DNA from: Microbacterium sp. cf046
GTDB lineage: Bacteria; Actinomycetota; Actinomycetes; Actinomycetales; Microbacteriaceae
Assembly: GCF_900114345.1 (NCBI RefSeq)
Contig: NZ_FOZJ01000002.1
Coordinates: 992,001-1,056,000 of the forward strand
Length of the DNA: 64,000 nucleotides
Direction of reading: 5' to 3'
Both the position numbers and the translations under genes were made by a program. The notes under the pieces are model-generated. The model made no database searches. It worked only from the letters and a program-made list of their open reading frames with translations, and was not told the DNA's origin. Below are positions 1-9,788 of this stretch, piece after piece (within the stretch, counting starts at the first letter, position 1; every line of letters starts with the position of its first letter).

Positions 1-891
<891 letters not shown>

Positions 892-971
892 CGCGCACTC
901 CTGACAGCCGGGGGAACGTCCAGGCTAACAGCGCCGCACCGACGGCCATGGCTCGGGGTAGCGTTGTCGGC

Positions 972-1226
972 ATGCGCAAGTACCTCTTCGGCACCGGGCT
1001 CATCACGGCGGTCATGGGCGGCATCACGCTCCTGCGCGGACTGCGCAGCGAGGACCGATTCACCTGGCGAGTGGGCCTCGCGTGGCTGAGCTGGGCAATC
1101 TCGCTCGCGCTCGTCATCGGGACCATCGTGGATGTCCGGCGCGCGTCGATGGGCAAGCTCATCGACACCGACTCGCCCATTGCGCCGAAGGCCGAGAAGA
1201 TCTTCAGACGAAGTCTCCGGCAATAG
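972..1226 (+). CDS. Small two-helix membrane protein, unknown function
   Basis: 84-residue protein not assigned to a named family. The N-terminal half has two hydrophobic stretches (about residues 4-20 and 33-52), and the C-terminus is charged. The ATG at 972 lies exactly 7 nt after a TAGCGT -10 box (959-964), so the mRNA is probably leaderless; this favours it over the in-frame ATG at 948. Its 3' end overlaps the convergent acetyltransferase by 23 bp. Confidence 0.7.
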   Translation: MRKYLFGTGLITAVMGGITLLRGLRSEDRFTWRVGLAWLSWAISLALVIGTIVDVRRASMGKLIDTDSPIAPKAEKIFRRSLRQ

Positions 1227-1671
1227 TCGCCAGATCGATCTCGTAGTGCATGAAGCCGGTGTCCTGAGCGACCCGGTCGTAGAGCTCCCTGGCCTTGTGA
1301 TTGCTCCGCTGCGTGAGCCAGTACAGCTTGTCGCACCCGGACCGCTCGGCCCACGCCCGCACGTAGGCGATCAGCGCACCACCGGTGCCGCCGCCTCGGG
1401 CCCCGGGGTGGACGTACAGGTCCTCGAGGTAGCAGTACGGTCCGTCCGCCCATGTCGACGGGTGGGTCAGCCAGTTGACGAAGCCGATCGCGTGGCCCGC
1501 GTCGTTTCGCGCGATCGCCCCGTGCACGGCGTCGCCGTCGCTCACCAGGCGGGCGAATGTCAGTTCCGTCTGCTCGGTCGACAGTGCAGTCTCGTAGAAC
1601 TCCAGATAGGCCCACCAGAGCGCGAGCCAGTCATCGTGATCATCCGCGGTGAGAGGGCTGAGAGTCGTCAT
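1204..1671 (-). CDS. GNAT family N-acetyltransferase
   Basis: 155-residue GNAT-fold acyltransferase; substrate unknown. The central YLEDLYVHPGARGGGTGGALI segment is the beta4-alpha3 region with the acetyl-CoA pyrophosphate-binding motif (R-x-x-G-x-G/A-like: GARGGGTGGAL). The later YWLTQRSNHKARELYDRV is the usual motif B. The start at MTTLSPL is chosen because longer frames upstream run into the thiolase gene and lose family likeness. Confidence 0.88.
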   Translation of the reverse strand: MTTLSPLTADDHDDWLALWWAYLEFYETALSTEQTELTFARLVSDGDAVHGAIARNDAGHAIGFVNWLTHPSTWADGPYCYLEDLYVHPGARGGGTGGALIAYVRAWAERSGCDKLYWLTQRSNHKARELYDRVAQDTGFMHYEIDLATIAGDFV

Positions 1672-1718
1672 GCCGATGAGACTAGACCCGCAGCCGCCGC
1701 TCCCACCCGGTGGCGGCG

Positions 1719-2903
1719 TCAGCGGGTGAGGATGAGCGCGTCGCCCTGACCGCCACCGCCGCACAGCGCGACGGCTGCGGTGCCGGAACCGCGGCGGACC
1801 AGCTCGTGGACCGCGTGCACGACGAGCCGGTTGCCGGACGCGCCGATCGGGTGACCGATCGCGATGCCGCCGCCGTGGATGTTCACGACGTCGTCGGTGA
1901 GCCCCAATTCGACCTGCGATCGCGCGACGACGGCCCCGAACGCCTCGTTGATCTCGACGATGTCGAGCTGGCCGGGCGTGATGCCCTGCTTGCGGCACGC
2001 CTTCTCGATCGCGCGGGCGGGCTGCGCGTGCAGCGAGTTGTCGGGGCCGGCGACCTGGCCGGACGCGCCGACGACGGCGAGGACGGGCCAGCCGTTCTCG
2101 TCGGCGTGCGAGCGTGTAGTGAGCACCACGGCGGATGCGCCGTCCGAGATCTGCGACGAGTTGCCGGCGGTGATCGACCCGCCTTCCGCGAATGCCGAGC
2201 GCAGCGTGCCGAGCGTGTCGACTGTGGTCTCGGGGCGGATGCCCTCATCGACCGTCACGACGAGCGGGTCGCCCTTGCGCTGCGGGATCTCGACGGGGAC
2301 GATCTCGGCGTCGAAGACCCCCGCGTCGGTCGCGGCGGCGGCGCGCTGATGCGATCGCGCCGCGACCGCGTCCTGCGCCTCGCGGGTGACCTCGAGACGC
2401 CCGTTGTGGCGCTCGGTGGAGGCGCCCATGCTCTCGCGGTCGTAGGCGTCGGTCAGTCCGTCGTACGCCATGTGGTCGAGCACCTCGATCGAGCCGTAGG
2501 CCCAGCCCTCACGCGAGCCCATGAGCAGGTGCGGCGACCGGGTCATCGACTCCATGCCGGCGGCCACCACGACGGTGGCGTCGCCGACCGCGATCATGCG
2601 TGCACCGTCGATGATTGCCGTCAGACCCGACAGGCACACCTTGTTGACCGATGACGAGTGCACATCCCACGGGATGCCGGCGCCGACCGCGGCCTGACGC
2701 GCGGGGTTCTGCCCTGACCCGGCGGGCAGCACCTGGCCGACCAGCACCGCATCGACCGATTCGGGGGCGATGCCGCCCTGTGCGAGCGCGCCCCGGATCG
2801 CTGCGCTGCCGAGCTGCACCGCCGTGAGCGAGGACAGCTGGCCCTTCAGCCGGCCCTGCGGAGTGCGGGCCGCAGCCACGATGACGACGTCGTCCATGTT
2901 CAT
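1719..2903 (-). CDS. Acetyl-CoA acetyltransferase (thiolase)
   Basis: 394-residue thiolase, the family's usual length. It splits acetoacetyl-CoA with CoA into two acetyl-CoA, or runs in reverse. The three catalytic residues are visible: nucleophile Cys90 (NKVCLSG), His351 (GHPIGASG) and Cys381 (CGGGGQG). The N-terminus [16 protein letters not shown] is of the acetoacetyl-CoA type rather than PcaF (beta-ketoadipyl-CoA). The start overlaps the stop of the CoA-transferase B gene by 4 nt, so the three genes form one operon that turns acetoacetate into acetyl-CoA. Confidence 0.93.
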   Translation of the reverse strand: MNMDDVVIVAAARTPQGRLKGQLSSLTAVQLGSAAIRGALAQGGIAPESVDAVLVGQVLPAGSGQNPARQAAVGAGIPWDVHSSSVNKVCLSGLTAIIDGARMIAVGDATVVVAAGMESMTRSPHLLMGSREGWAYGSIEVLDHMAYDGLTDAYDRESMGASTERHNGRLEVTREAQDAVAARSHQRAAAATDAGVFDAEIVPVEIPQRKGDPLVVTVDEGIRPETTVDTLGTLRSAFAEGGSITAGNSSQISDGASAVVLTTRSHADENGWPVLAVVGASGQVAGPDNSLHAQPARAIEKACRKQGITPGQLDIVEINEAFGAVVARSQVELGLTDDVVNIHGGGIAIGHPIGASGNRLVVHAVHELVRRGSGTAAVALCGGGGQGDALILTR

Positions 2904-3553
2904 GCACCCACCTTAAGCTCGTCCGAAATCTTGAGGGGCGGCTCCGTCGCGGCGATGACCTCGTCGACGCTGACCCCAGGCGCCGTCTCGACCAGCACGA
3001 GTCCGGCATCCGTCACGTCGATCACCGCCAGGTCGGTGATGATGCGGTGGACCACGCGCTTGCCGGTGAGCGGAAGCGAGCATTCGTTCACGATCTTCGC
3101 GGAGCCGTCGCGCGCGACGTGCTCCATGAGCACGATCACGCGCCCGGCGCCGTGGACGAGGTCCATTGCGCCACCCGGGCCCTTGACCATCTTTCCGGGG
3201 ATCATCCAGTTCGCGATGTCGCCGGATGCCGAGACCTGCATCGCTCCGAGGATCGCTGCGTCGATCTTGCCGCCGCGGATCATGCCGAAGCTCGTCGCGG
3301 AGTCGAAGAACGCGGCGCCCGGCAGAGTCGTGACGGTCTCCTTGCCCGCATTGATCAGGTCGGGGTCGACGTTCTCCTCGGTCGGGTAGGGACCCACGCC
3401 GAGGATGCCGTTCTCGGACTGCAGGGTCACCCGCACGCCCGGGGGCAGGTTGCTGGGGACGAGGGTCGGGATGCCGATGCCGAGGTTGACGTACGAGCCG
3501 TCGGCGAGCTCGGCAGCCGCGCGCGCGGCCATCTCGTGGCGCGTCAGTGTCAT
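2900..3553 (-). CDS. 3-oxoacid CoA-transferase subunit B
   Basis: 217-residue beta subunit of a class I CoA-transferase. The catalytic glutamate that forms the glutamyl-CoA thioester is Glu47 in SENGILG, preceded by the oxyanion loop NLGIGIPT. With the thiolase and hydroxybutyrate dehydrogenase nearby, acetoacetate is the likeliest substrate (ScoB type); a beta-ketoadipate role (PcaJ) cannot be excluded. Overlaps subunit A by 4 nt (ATGA), as expected for a heterodimer made in equal amounts. Confidence 0.93.
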   Translation of the reverse strand: MTLTRHEMAARAAAELADGSYVNLGIGIPTLVPSNLPPGVRVTLQSENGILGVGPYPTEENVDPDLINAGKETVTTLPGAAFFDSATSFGMIRGGKIDAAILGAMQVSASGDIANWMIPGKMVKGPGGAMDLVHGAGRVIVLMEHVARDGSAKIVNECSLPLTGKRVVHRIITDLAVIDVTDAGLVLVETAPGVSVDEVIAATEPPLKISDELKVGA

Positions 3554-4332
3554 GATCGGTTCCCTTCCGTGGTGGTGACCGTGCGTCGCTCGATGCGCTT
3601 CTCGATGTCGCGACCGACCTCGATGATGCGGTGGACGTAGATCCCGGGCAGGTGGACGCAGTCTGGATCGAGTTCGCCGGGTTCGACGAGCTCCTCGACC
3701 TGCGCGATGCAGATGCGACCCGCCATCGCCGCGAGCGGGTTGAAGTTGCGGGCGGCCTTGTTGAAGATGAGGTTGCCGTAGCGGTCGCCCTTCAGCGCGT
3801 GTACGAGGGAGAAGTCGGTCACGATCGCCTCCTCGAGCACGTACTCGCGCGGCGCTCCGGAGACTTCGAGCGTGCGGGTCTCCTTGACCGGCGACGCGAT
3901 CGCGACGCCGCCCTCGCCGTCGTAGCGGCGCGGCAGTCCGCCCTCGGCGACCTGCGTCCCGACGCCCGTCTGGGTGAAGAAGGCGCCGATGCCCGAACCG
4001 CCGGCGCGAAGCTTCTCGGCGAGCGTGCCCTGCGGGGTGAGCTCGAGCTCGAGCTCGCCGGAGAGGAACTGGCGCTCGAACTCCTTGTTCTCGCCGACGT
4101 ACGACGAGGTCATCTTCCGGATGCGCTTCGCGTTCAGCAGGATGCCGAGCCCCCAGTCGTCGACGCCGCAGTTGTTGCTCACGATGCTGAGGTCGGTCGT
4201 CCCCTGCGCGAGCAGCGCCTCGATCAGCGCGGTCGGGTTGCCGGACAGCCCGAACCCGCCGACGGCGAGCGAAGCTCCGTCGGGGATGTCGGCCACGGCC
4301 TCGGCGGCGGACGCGTACGTCTTGTCGATCAC
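3550..4332 (-). CDS. 3-oxoacid CoA-transferase subunit A
   Basis: 260-residue alpha subunit, with the glycine-rich CoA-binding segment near the N-terminus ([10 protein letters not shown]) and [15 protein letters not shown]. First gene of the A-B-thiolase operon. GTG start with AGGAG 7-8 nt upstream. It diverges from the IclR regulator across 110 bp that hold the regulator's palindromic operator, so the regulator probably controls this operon too. Confidence 0.92.
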   Translation of the reverse strand: MIDKTYASAAEAVADIPDGASLAVGGFGLSGNPTALIEALLAQGTTDLSIVSNNCGVDDWGLGILLNAKRIRKMTSSYVGENKEFERQFLSGELELELTPQGTLAEKLRAGGSGIGAFFTQTGVGTQVAEGGLPRRYDGEGGVAIASPVKETRTLEVSGAPREYVLEEAIVTDFSLVHALKGDRYGNLIFNKAARNFNPLAAMAGRICIAQVEELVEPGELDPDCVHLPGIYVHRIIEVGRDIEKRIERRTVTTTEGNRS

Positions 4333-4430
4333 GTGAGGACTCCTGTGTCTGAGTGGATCTGTGCCTCCATCCTGCGCGCGCCGCGGCGAACCTGCACCGC
4401 TGCCGTTGCCATGTGGATCACAGGAGGTCT

Positions 4431-4451
4431 AGTGTCCATATCGTGGACACT
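4431..4451. promoter_or_regulatory. Perfect palindrome, likely IclR operator
   Basis: AGTGTCCA, five bases, TGGACACT: 8-bp perfect arms. The site overlaps both the TAGTGT -10 box (4430-4435) and the GTG start (4443) of the IclR gene. A dimer bound here would block its own transcription and could also act on the divergent CoA-transferase operon, whose start is about 100 bp away. The symmetry is seen directly; the assignment to this regulator is inferred from position. Confidence 0.7.
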
Positions 4452-5234
4452 GCCCGCGAACGCTCCGTGCCCGGCGCCCAGTCCGTGGCCCGCGCGGCCC
4501 GCCTCCTGCGGCTCGTGACGACCGCGGGCGACGACGGCCTCAGCGTCGCCGACCTCGCCAGACGAGCCGATCTCACCCGCCCCACCGCGCATCGCCTGCT
4601 CGCCGCGCTCCACCGTGAGGGGCTCGTCGATCAGGACGAGCGCAGCGGCCGGTGGATGCCTGGGCCGGAGCTCTACTTGATGGGCACGGTTGCGGCATCC
4701 CGCTACGACATCACCGGGATCGCGCGCGACATCGTGCGATCACTCGCCGTGCGAACGGAGGAGAGCGCGTTCCTCTCGGTGCGCCGCGGCGACGAGACGG
4801 TGTGCCTGCTGCGGGAGGAGGGGAGCTTCCCGATCCGCTCGTTCGTGCTGTCGGAGGGCGTGCGCTTCCCGCTCGGCGTGGCGTCGGCGGGGCTCGCGAT
4901 CCTTGCGTTCCTCCCACCTCACGATGTGGACGCGTACTTCGAGCGGCATCCCGATCTGTCGGAGCAGTGGGGTGCCGCGCACGGCGAGCAGCGGCTGCGC
5001 GCCCGCCTGCGCGAGACCCAGGCCCGCGGGTACGCGCTCAACCCCGGACTCATCGTCGAGGGCAGTTTCGGGCTCGGTGCGGCCGTGTTCAGTCGCGACG
5101 GGCATCCGCAGTGGGCGCTGAGCCTGACCGGGGTCGAATTCCGTTTCGGGGCCGACCGGCTCTCGGACCTCGGACGCACCCTTCTGGCCCATGCGCACCA
5201 GCTGACGACGCGGGTGGCCGCGACCCATCGGTGA
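4443..5234 (+). CDS. IclR family transcriptional regulator
   Basis: 263-residue IclR protein. It has an N-terminal winged helix (about residues 20-75, recognition region LSVADLARRADLTRPTAHRLL) and a C-terminal effector-binding domain (ALNPGLIVEGSFGLGAAVFSRDG). GTG start 7 nt after TAGTGT, so probably leaderless. Divergent from the CoA-transferase/thiolase operon and followed by the convergent hydrolase-dehydrogenase operon; it probably senses a ketone-body metabolite. IclR proteins often govern aromatic or short-acid catabolism. Confidence 0.9.
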   Translation: MDTARERSVPGAQSVARAARLLRLVTTAGDDGLSVADLARRADLTRPTAHRLLAALHREGLVDQDERSGRWMPGPELYLMGTVAASRYDITGIARDIVRSLAVRTEESAFLSVRRGDETVCLLREEGSFPIRSFVLSEGVRFPLGVASAGLAILAFLPPHDVDAYFERHPDLSEQWGAAHGEQRLRARLRETQARGYALNPGLIVEGSFGLGAAVFSRDGHPQWALSLTGVEFRFGADRLSDLGRTLLAHAHQLTTRVAATHR

Positions 5235-5237
5235 CGC

Positions 5238-6140
5238 CTAGCCGAGTGCGGCAGGCTGCTCGTGCACGACCGCGGCGACGGCGTCCGCACCGCGCGCCGA
5301 GAGGACGATGGTGTAGTGGTTCACGTCGGCGACCGGGACGTGCCCGAGTCCGGGATGCGCCGCGAGCAGCCCGGGCAGCCGTTCCTCCGCATACAGCGGC
5401 GGCACCTGGTCGAGCAGTCCGCGCGCTGCGGTCAGCAGCACTGTCGGGCGAGGCAATCGATCCAGCGCGTCGGCGATGGCCGTGCCGCTGTTCTGGTCCA
5501 CCGAGTCCTCCACGAGGGTGGCGTAGCTCGTCGCCGGACGCAGCTCGGGCTCGTCGCCGACGAGGTCGTACGCGAGGTACCGCTCGAGCTCCGGCGTCCA
5601 GTCCCGCCGGAAGGCGGGATGGCCGCGCCAGAAGTCGAGATAGTCGTCCCCGGAGGCGAATCGCATCGCAAGGCGTTCGGCGGTCGGCCCGAGGACGAGC
5701 CGGATGATCTCGTCGGTGGACAGCCCCTCGGGCAGATCCAGCGGAAGTCCGCCGTCCACGAGCACGACACGCGAGACGCGCTCGGGTTGCAGGTCGGCCA
5801 GCACCAGTGCGACGAACGCGCCCATCGAGTGGCCGACGACGATCGCGTTGTCGACCTCCAGGGCATCGAGCACGGCGACGAGATCGTGTGCGTGCGCCGC
5901 GAGCCCTGCCGGCCCGACCAGGGCGTTGCTGCGTCCGCGACCGCCGAGATCGGGTGCGATGACCTGGGCGTCCGGCAGCCGATCGGCCACGAACGGCCAG
6001 GACAGGTGGGATGCCGTCACCCCGTGGATCAGCAGCACCGAGGGGGCGGCATCCGTCGGCGCGTCCCACACTCCGACGCGCAGGTCTCCTCCGGCCACGG
6101 GCACATCGACTGTGCGGTAGCGGGCGGTGGGGTCGGTCAC
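5238..6140 (-). CDS. Alpha/beta hydrolase, substrate unknown
   Basis: 300-residue alpha/beta-hydrolase fold protein. It has the oxyanion region LLIHGVTASHLSW, nucleophile Ser105 in GHSMG, and a C-terminal NHYTIV supplying the histidine. GTG start overlapping the dehydrogenase stop (GTGA), hence translationally coupled to it. Context suggests an ester or oligomer that releases 3-hydroxybutyrate, but no depolymerase signature is seen and no signal peptide is present. Longer reading frames upstream of the GTG lie antisense-like over the dehydrogenase and are not family-like. Confidence 0.85.
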   Translation of the reverse strand: MTDPTARYRTVDVPVAGGDLRVGVWDAPTDAAPSVLLIHGVTASHLSWPFVADRLPDAQVIAPDLGGRGRSNALVGPAGLAAHAHDLVAVLDALEVDNAIVVGHSMGAFVALVLADLQPERVSRVVLVDGGLPLDLPEGLSTDEIIRLVLGPTAERLAMRFASGDDYLDFWRGHPAFRRDWTPELERYLAYDLVGDEPELRPATSYATLVEDSVDQNSGTAIADALDRLPRPTVLLTAARGLLDQVPPLYAEERLPGLLAAHPGLGHVPVADVNHYTIVLSARGADAVAAVVHEQPAALG

Positions 6141-6889
6141 CGGGCCGTCCACCCGCCGTCCATCGTGTACGACGCGCCGGTGACCATGCCGGCCCTGTCG
6201 GAGACGAGCCAGCCGACGAGCGACGCGACCTCTTCGGGCTCGATGAGCCGCTTGATCGCGTTCTCGGTCAGGAGCACCTTTTCGAGGACCTCCTCCTCGG
6301 GGATGCCGTGCACGCGCGCCTGGTCGGCGATCTGATGCTCGACCAGCGGCGTGCGCACATACGACGGGTTGACGCAGTTGCTCGTCACACCGTGCGCCGC
6401 ACCCTCGAGCGCGGTGACCTTCGACAGTCCCTCCAACGCGTGCTTGGCGGTGACATAGGCGGACTTGAACGCGCTCGCGCGCAGGCCGTGCGCGCTGGAC
6501 ATGTTGACCACACGTCCCCAGCCGCGCCGGTACATCCCGGGCAGCACCGCCCGCAGCAGGAGGAAGGGCGATTCGACCATCAGGCGGAGCATGAGGCGGA
6601 AGGTCTCGGGGTCGAATTCGTCGATCGGACTGACGTGCTGGATGCCGACGTTGTTGACCAGGATGTCGACGTCCAGCGAGATGTCCTCCAAGGAGGCGGT
6701 GTCCGCCAGGTCGACCAGCCACGCATCGCCTCCGACCTCGTCGGCGATGGACTCGGTCAGATAGACGTGGTGGTCGGCGACCACGATGTGCGCGCCGCGC
6801 GAGGCGAACTCGCGCACGCAGGCGAGTCCGATCCCGCTGGCTCCCCCGGTGACGAGTGCGCGCTTGCCCGCGAGGTCCTGTTCGGTCAT
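6137..6889 (-). CDS. 3-hydroxybutyrate dehydrogenase (SDR)
   Basis: 250-residue classical SDR that oxidises D-3-hydroxybutyrate to acetoacetate with NAD+. It has TGGASGIG for cofactor binding, Ser131/132, Tyr145 and Lys149 (YVTAK). The segments HGLRASAFKSAYV and PSYVRTPLVEHQI are diagnostic of 3-hydroxybutyrate dehydrogenases rather than generic SDRs. Its product feeds the CoA-transferase and thiolase encoded 2-3 kb away, completing a route from 3-hydroxybutyrate to acetyl-CoA. Confidence 0.9.
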   Translation of the reverse strand: MTEQDLAGKRALVTGGASGIGLACVREFASRGAHIVVADHHVYLTESIADEVGGDAWLVDLADTASLEDISLDVDILVNNVGIQHVSPIDEFDPETFRLMLRLMVESPFLLLRAVLPGMYRRGWGRVVNMSSAHGLRASAFKSAYVTAKHALEGLSKVTALEGAAHGVTSNCVNPSYVRTPLVEHQIADQARVHGIPEEEVLEKVLLTENAIKRLIEPEEVASLVGWLVSDRAGMVTGASYTMDGGWTAR

Positions 6890-6927
6890 CGGTCTTCTCC
6901 TCGGTCGACTGCGCTGGACCTATCGAA

Positions 6928-7491
6928 TCACGTGGGAGACGCGGATCGGCGCGTGCGCGAAGGCTTGTCCTCGCCCGCCTTGGGCGCGTCGACCGTCACG
7001 TCGATGCGCTCCTGGCCGCGATCGCTGGACCAGATCGCGGCGAGCCCGCGGTCGCCGTGATGCGAGGCCCGGACCGCGCGCTCGTCCGCCCAGCCGTTCA
7101 GACGATGCCCGGCATGGCCCTTCACGTGCTCGAACGTGACGTCGGGCAGACCGGCGGCTCGCCGGGCGTCCCGCGCATCCATCAGAGCCGCGAGGATGTC
7201 GGCGTTCTTCGTGGGCGCGCCGGTGCTCGTCTTCCAGCCGCGGCGCGAGTGGGCATCCATCCACGTGCGGTAGGAGTTGATCGCGTACATCGAGTCCGCC
7301 TGGATCAGCAGATCATCGACCTCGGCGTTGTCGCGGATCGCGTACAGCACGGCCAGCAGCTCGCCGATGTTGTTCGTGCCCGCCACCAGCGAACCCGCGG
7401 CCCAGCGGCCGTCTTCGCCGACCCACGCCCAGCCGGCCGGGCCGGGATTCCGCATGCACGCGCCGTCCGTCGCGACGGTGTATGTGCTCAT
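6928..7491 (-). CDS. rnhA: Ribonuclease HI
   Basis: 187-residue RNase H that cuts RNA in RNA-DNA hybrids. All catalytic acids are present: Asp9 (TDGAC), Glu44 (IGELLA), Asp66 (QADSMYAI) and Asp136 (GWADERA), plus the His126 loop. It is about 30 residues longer than E. coli RnhA, with a basic tail. Its ATG (7491-7489) uses the last base of the adjacent tRNA-Lys CCA end, and the only SD-like G-run lies inside the tRNA acceptor stem. The frame stays open upstream through the tRNA, but that part is not protein-like. Confidence 0.93.
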   Translation of the reverse strand: MSTYTVATDGACMRNPGPAGWAWVGEDGRWAAGSLVAGTNNIGELLAVLYAIRDNAEVDDLLIQADSMYAINSYRTWMDAHSRRGWKTSTGAPTKNADILAALMDARDARRAAGLPDVTFEHVKGHAGHRLNGWADERAVRASHHGDRGLAAIWSSDRGQERIDVTVDAPKAGEDKPSRTRRSASPT

Positions 7492-7566
7492 GGTGCACCC
7501 CCAGGGACTTGAACCCTGAACCCACTGATTAAGAGTCAGTTGCTCTGCCGATTGAGCTAGAGGTGC
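7491..7566 (-). tRNA. tRNA-Lys (anticodon CTT)
   Basis: 76 nt including an encoded CCA. Acceptor stem GCACCTC/GGGGTGC with discriminator A. The anticodon arm ACTGA-CTCTTAA-TCAGT gives CTT, and the T-arm contains GGTTCAAGTCC. The final A of CCA is also the first base of the RNase HI ATG. The gene diverges from the phosphatase gene at 7660. Confidence 0.97.
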
Positions 7567-7659
7567 ATGGTTCACGATGGGCGAACCGAGGGTAAACGTT
7601 ACCATCACGATCACGTCACCGGGAAATCGAGCCGGCATCGCCCCGGTTATCCTTGACAG

Positions 7660-8508
7660 GTGACCTCCCCCTCACTCCCGGTGTCCTTCCGCGCGCCTTT
7701 CGAGGGCGATCTGCGGGCAGATCTGGCGCTCGCACTGCGACTGGCGGATGCTGCGGACGCGGCATCCATGGCCCGCTTCGACGCCGCCGACCTCGATGTG
7801 CAGCTCAAGTCCGACGCGACGCACGTGACCGAGGCCGACCTGGCGACCGAGCGCGCCATCCGCGCGATCGTGGAGGCGGAGCGTCCCGAAGACGGCGTGT
7901 TCGGCGAGGAGTTCGGCGTCACGGGGAACTCCTCGCGGCAGTGGATCATCGACCCGATCGACGGCACCGCGAACTACCTCAAGGGCATCCCGATGTGGAC
8001 CACCCTCATCGCCCTCTCGATCGACGGCGTCCCGCGTGTCGGGGTGGCCAGCCAGCCTGCGCTCGGCCGGCGCTGGTGGGCCGCGACCGGCCTCGGAGCA
8101 TGGACGAACACCCCGGGCGGGACCCCCGCCCGGCTGTCGGTGTCATCGATCGACTCCATCGCGGAGGCGAGCGCGAGCTTCCAGAGCATCAGCCAGTGGG
8201 ACGAGGCCGGCCGGCTGGATGCCGTCATCCGGCTGTCCCGGGCGGTGTGGCGCGACCGCGGCTACGGCGACACCTGGCCGTACATGCTGCTCGCCGAGGG
8301 CCGGCTCGAGTTCGTCGCCGAGTTCGGCGTCAAGGAGTACGACATCGCCGCGCTGGTGCCGATCATCACGGAGGCAGGCGGACGGTTCACCTCATTCGAC
8401 GGGAACGACTCGCTCGCCGAGCGATCGTCGCTCGCCACGAACGGCAGCCTGCACGAGGCCTTCCTCGACCTCCTGCGCCCGACAGGCGAGACGGAGACGA
8501 CGCGATGA
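7660..8508 (+). CDS. Inositol monophosphatase / histidinol-phosphatase-like
   Basis: 282-residue Mg2+-dependent phosphatase of the IMPase superfamily. It has the metal-binding motif DPIDGTANY (preceded by WII), an upstream GEEFG glutamate site, and the C-terminal GDTWPYMLLAEG. Actinobacterial histidinol phosphatases (HisN) belong to this family, but no his genes are nearby, so inositol phosphate or another sugar phosphate is equally possible. GTG start 6 nt after TATCCT (7648-7653): probably leaderless. Overlaps the lipoprotein gene by 4 nt. Confidence 0.87.
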   Translation: MTSPSLPVSFRAPFEGDLRADLALALRLADAADAASMARFDAADLDVQLKSDATHVTEADLATERAIRAIVEAERPEDGVFGEEFGVTGNSSRQWIIDPIDGTANYLKGIPMWTTLIALSIDGVPRVGVASQPALGRRWWAATGLGAWTNTPGGTPARLSVSSIDSIAEASASFQSISQWDEAGRLDAVIRLSRAVWRDRGYGDTWPYMLLAEGRLEFVAEFGVKEYDIAALVPIITEAGGRFTSFDGNDSLAERSSLATNGSLHEAFLDLLRPTGETETTR

Positions 8509-9077
8509 CGCGCGCACTCACGCTTTTCGGCGCATCGGTCGTGATCGCGGCGACGCTGCTCGTCGCCACCGGCTGCACCGGCGCGCCCGGCACGCCCGAC
8601 GGCCCCGAGACTCCGACGCCGGTGGCGACATCGCCGCAGCCGACCCCGGAGGTCACGCAGTCGGCCGAGCCGGCCGGCGACCCGACCTGCGAGACGATCA
8701 TCCCCGCCTCGACGGTGGAGGATTTCGAAAGCGTGGGCTGGACCGCACGCGCCGAATCCTTCCGGATCGGCGCGACGGAGATCGCCGGAGGCGTCCAGTG
8801 CATCTGGGGCGACTTCAGCACCGCGACCGACCATGTGCAGATCTACGGATGGGCGCCGATCTCGGCGGAGGATGCCGCCGATGCCCAGGCGCAGCTGGTC
8901 GCGATGGGATGGCGCAAGGAGGATGTCTCGGCGGGCGTCATCGTCACCGAGAGCGCCGACACCACGGTCGCGACGGATGCCGACGGGTACGGCCTGACGT
9001 ATCTGTTCGGCGACGGCTGGGTGAAGTACGCGGACACGAAGCAGGGGCTGCTGCTCGTGGTGTGGCCGTCCCCCTGA
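8505..9077 (+). CDS. Lipoprotein of a paralogous secreted family
   Basis: 190-residue predicted lipoprotein: hydrophobic signal then lipobox VATGC (Cys24), followed by a Pro/Thr/Ala-rich linker and a compact domain. The domain contains TCET, GGVQCIWGDF, YGWAPIS and DGYGLTYLF. The same pattern of cysteines, CxWG, WAPI and GYxxxYLF recurs in the protein at 31834, so the two are paralogues. Function unknown. Translationally coupled to the phosphatase (ATGA). Confidence 0.85.
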   Translation: MTRALTLFGASVVIAATLLVATGCTGAPGTPDGPETPTPVATSPQPTPEVTQSAEPAGDPTCETIIPASTVEDFESVGWTARAESFRIGATEIAGGVQCIWGDFSTATDHVQIYGWAPISAEDAADAQAQLVAMGWRKEDVSAGVIVTESADTTVATDADGYGLTYLFGDGWVKYADTKQGLLLVVWPSP

Positions 9078-9092
9078 CCGGGAACCCGTTCG

Positions 9093-9788
9093 CTAGAGGA
9101 ACGTGAGTTCGCCCCGGACGATCGAATCGCCGGAGTGATCCGGGTCGCCGTCGTCTGGCTCCTGGGAGACGTCCACGAGCACGTAGTCACGCAGGTCGAC
9201 ACCGGCGGGGACGGCGAAGGTCTGCTCCTTCCCGTCGAGCACACCCAGGCTGACCAGCGCCGACGCGTCTGCGGTGATCAGCCACACTTCGCGGAACGTG
9301 TCGGGGGCGGCATCCGCGCTCAGCGCGACGTGCACGGCGAGGGTGCCGTCTGGCTGCTCCTCGACGATCGCGGTGCCCTCGGCGTTCGGGTGATCCGGGA
9401 ACGGCTGCAGCTCCGCCTCGGCGATCTCGGTGGGCGCGACGCGCTGACTGACGGCCCACACGCCGAGGCCGACACCGGCGACGAGCACGAGCGACGCCGC
9501 GAGTGCCCAGATCCGCCATGCGCGCCGCGGGCGTTCCGGGGCGGCATCCGGTGGCGTCGGGGCGCCGCCTAGAGAGAGCTCCTCCGCGATGCGGTCCCAG
9601 ACGGCCGCAGGCGGTGATTCGAGCTCGCCGATGTCCATGCTCGCGCGGCCCGCGACGGCTGCGTGACGCAGCGCCGTGAGCTCGTCGATGCATGCCGCGC
9701 AGTCGGCGAGGTGCTCCGATTCGGCGGGCGCGGAATCCGGCTCCCCCAGCGCAAGGAGCGCCAGGCGCTCAGGATCAATGTGCGGCAT
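9093..9788 (-). CDS. Anti-sigma factor, RskA-like
   Basis: 231-residue membrane anti-sigma factor. It has an N-terminal zinc anti-sigma motif (His26, Cys30, Cys33 in HLADCAAC), one transmembrane helix near residues 91-113 and an extracytoplasmic RskA-type domain. It should hold the ECF sigma factor encoded just upstream, whose gene it overlaps by 14 nt. Release would come by regulated proteolysis, as known for RskA. Confidence 0.92.
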   Translation of the reverse strand: MPHIDPERLALLALGEPDSAPAESEHLADCAACIDELTALRHAAVAGRASMDIGELESPPAAVWDRIAEELSLGGAPTPPDAAPERPRRAWRIWALAASLVLVAGVGLGVWAVSQRVAPTEIAEAELQPFPDHPNAEGTAIVEEQPDGTLAVHVALSADAAPDTFREVWLITADASALVSLGVLDGKEQTFAVPAGVDLRDYVLVDVSQEPDDGDPDHSGDSIVRGELTFL

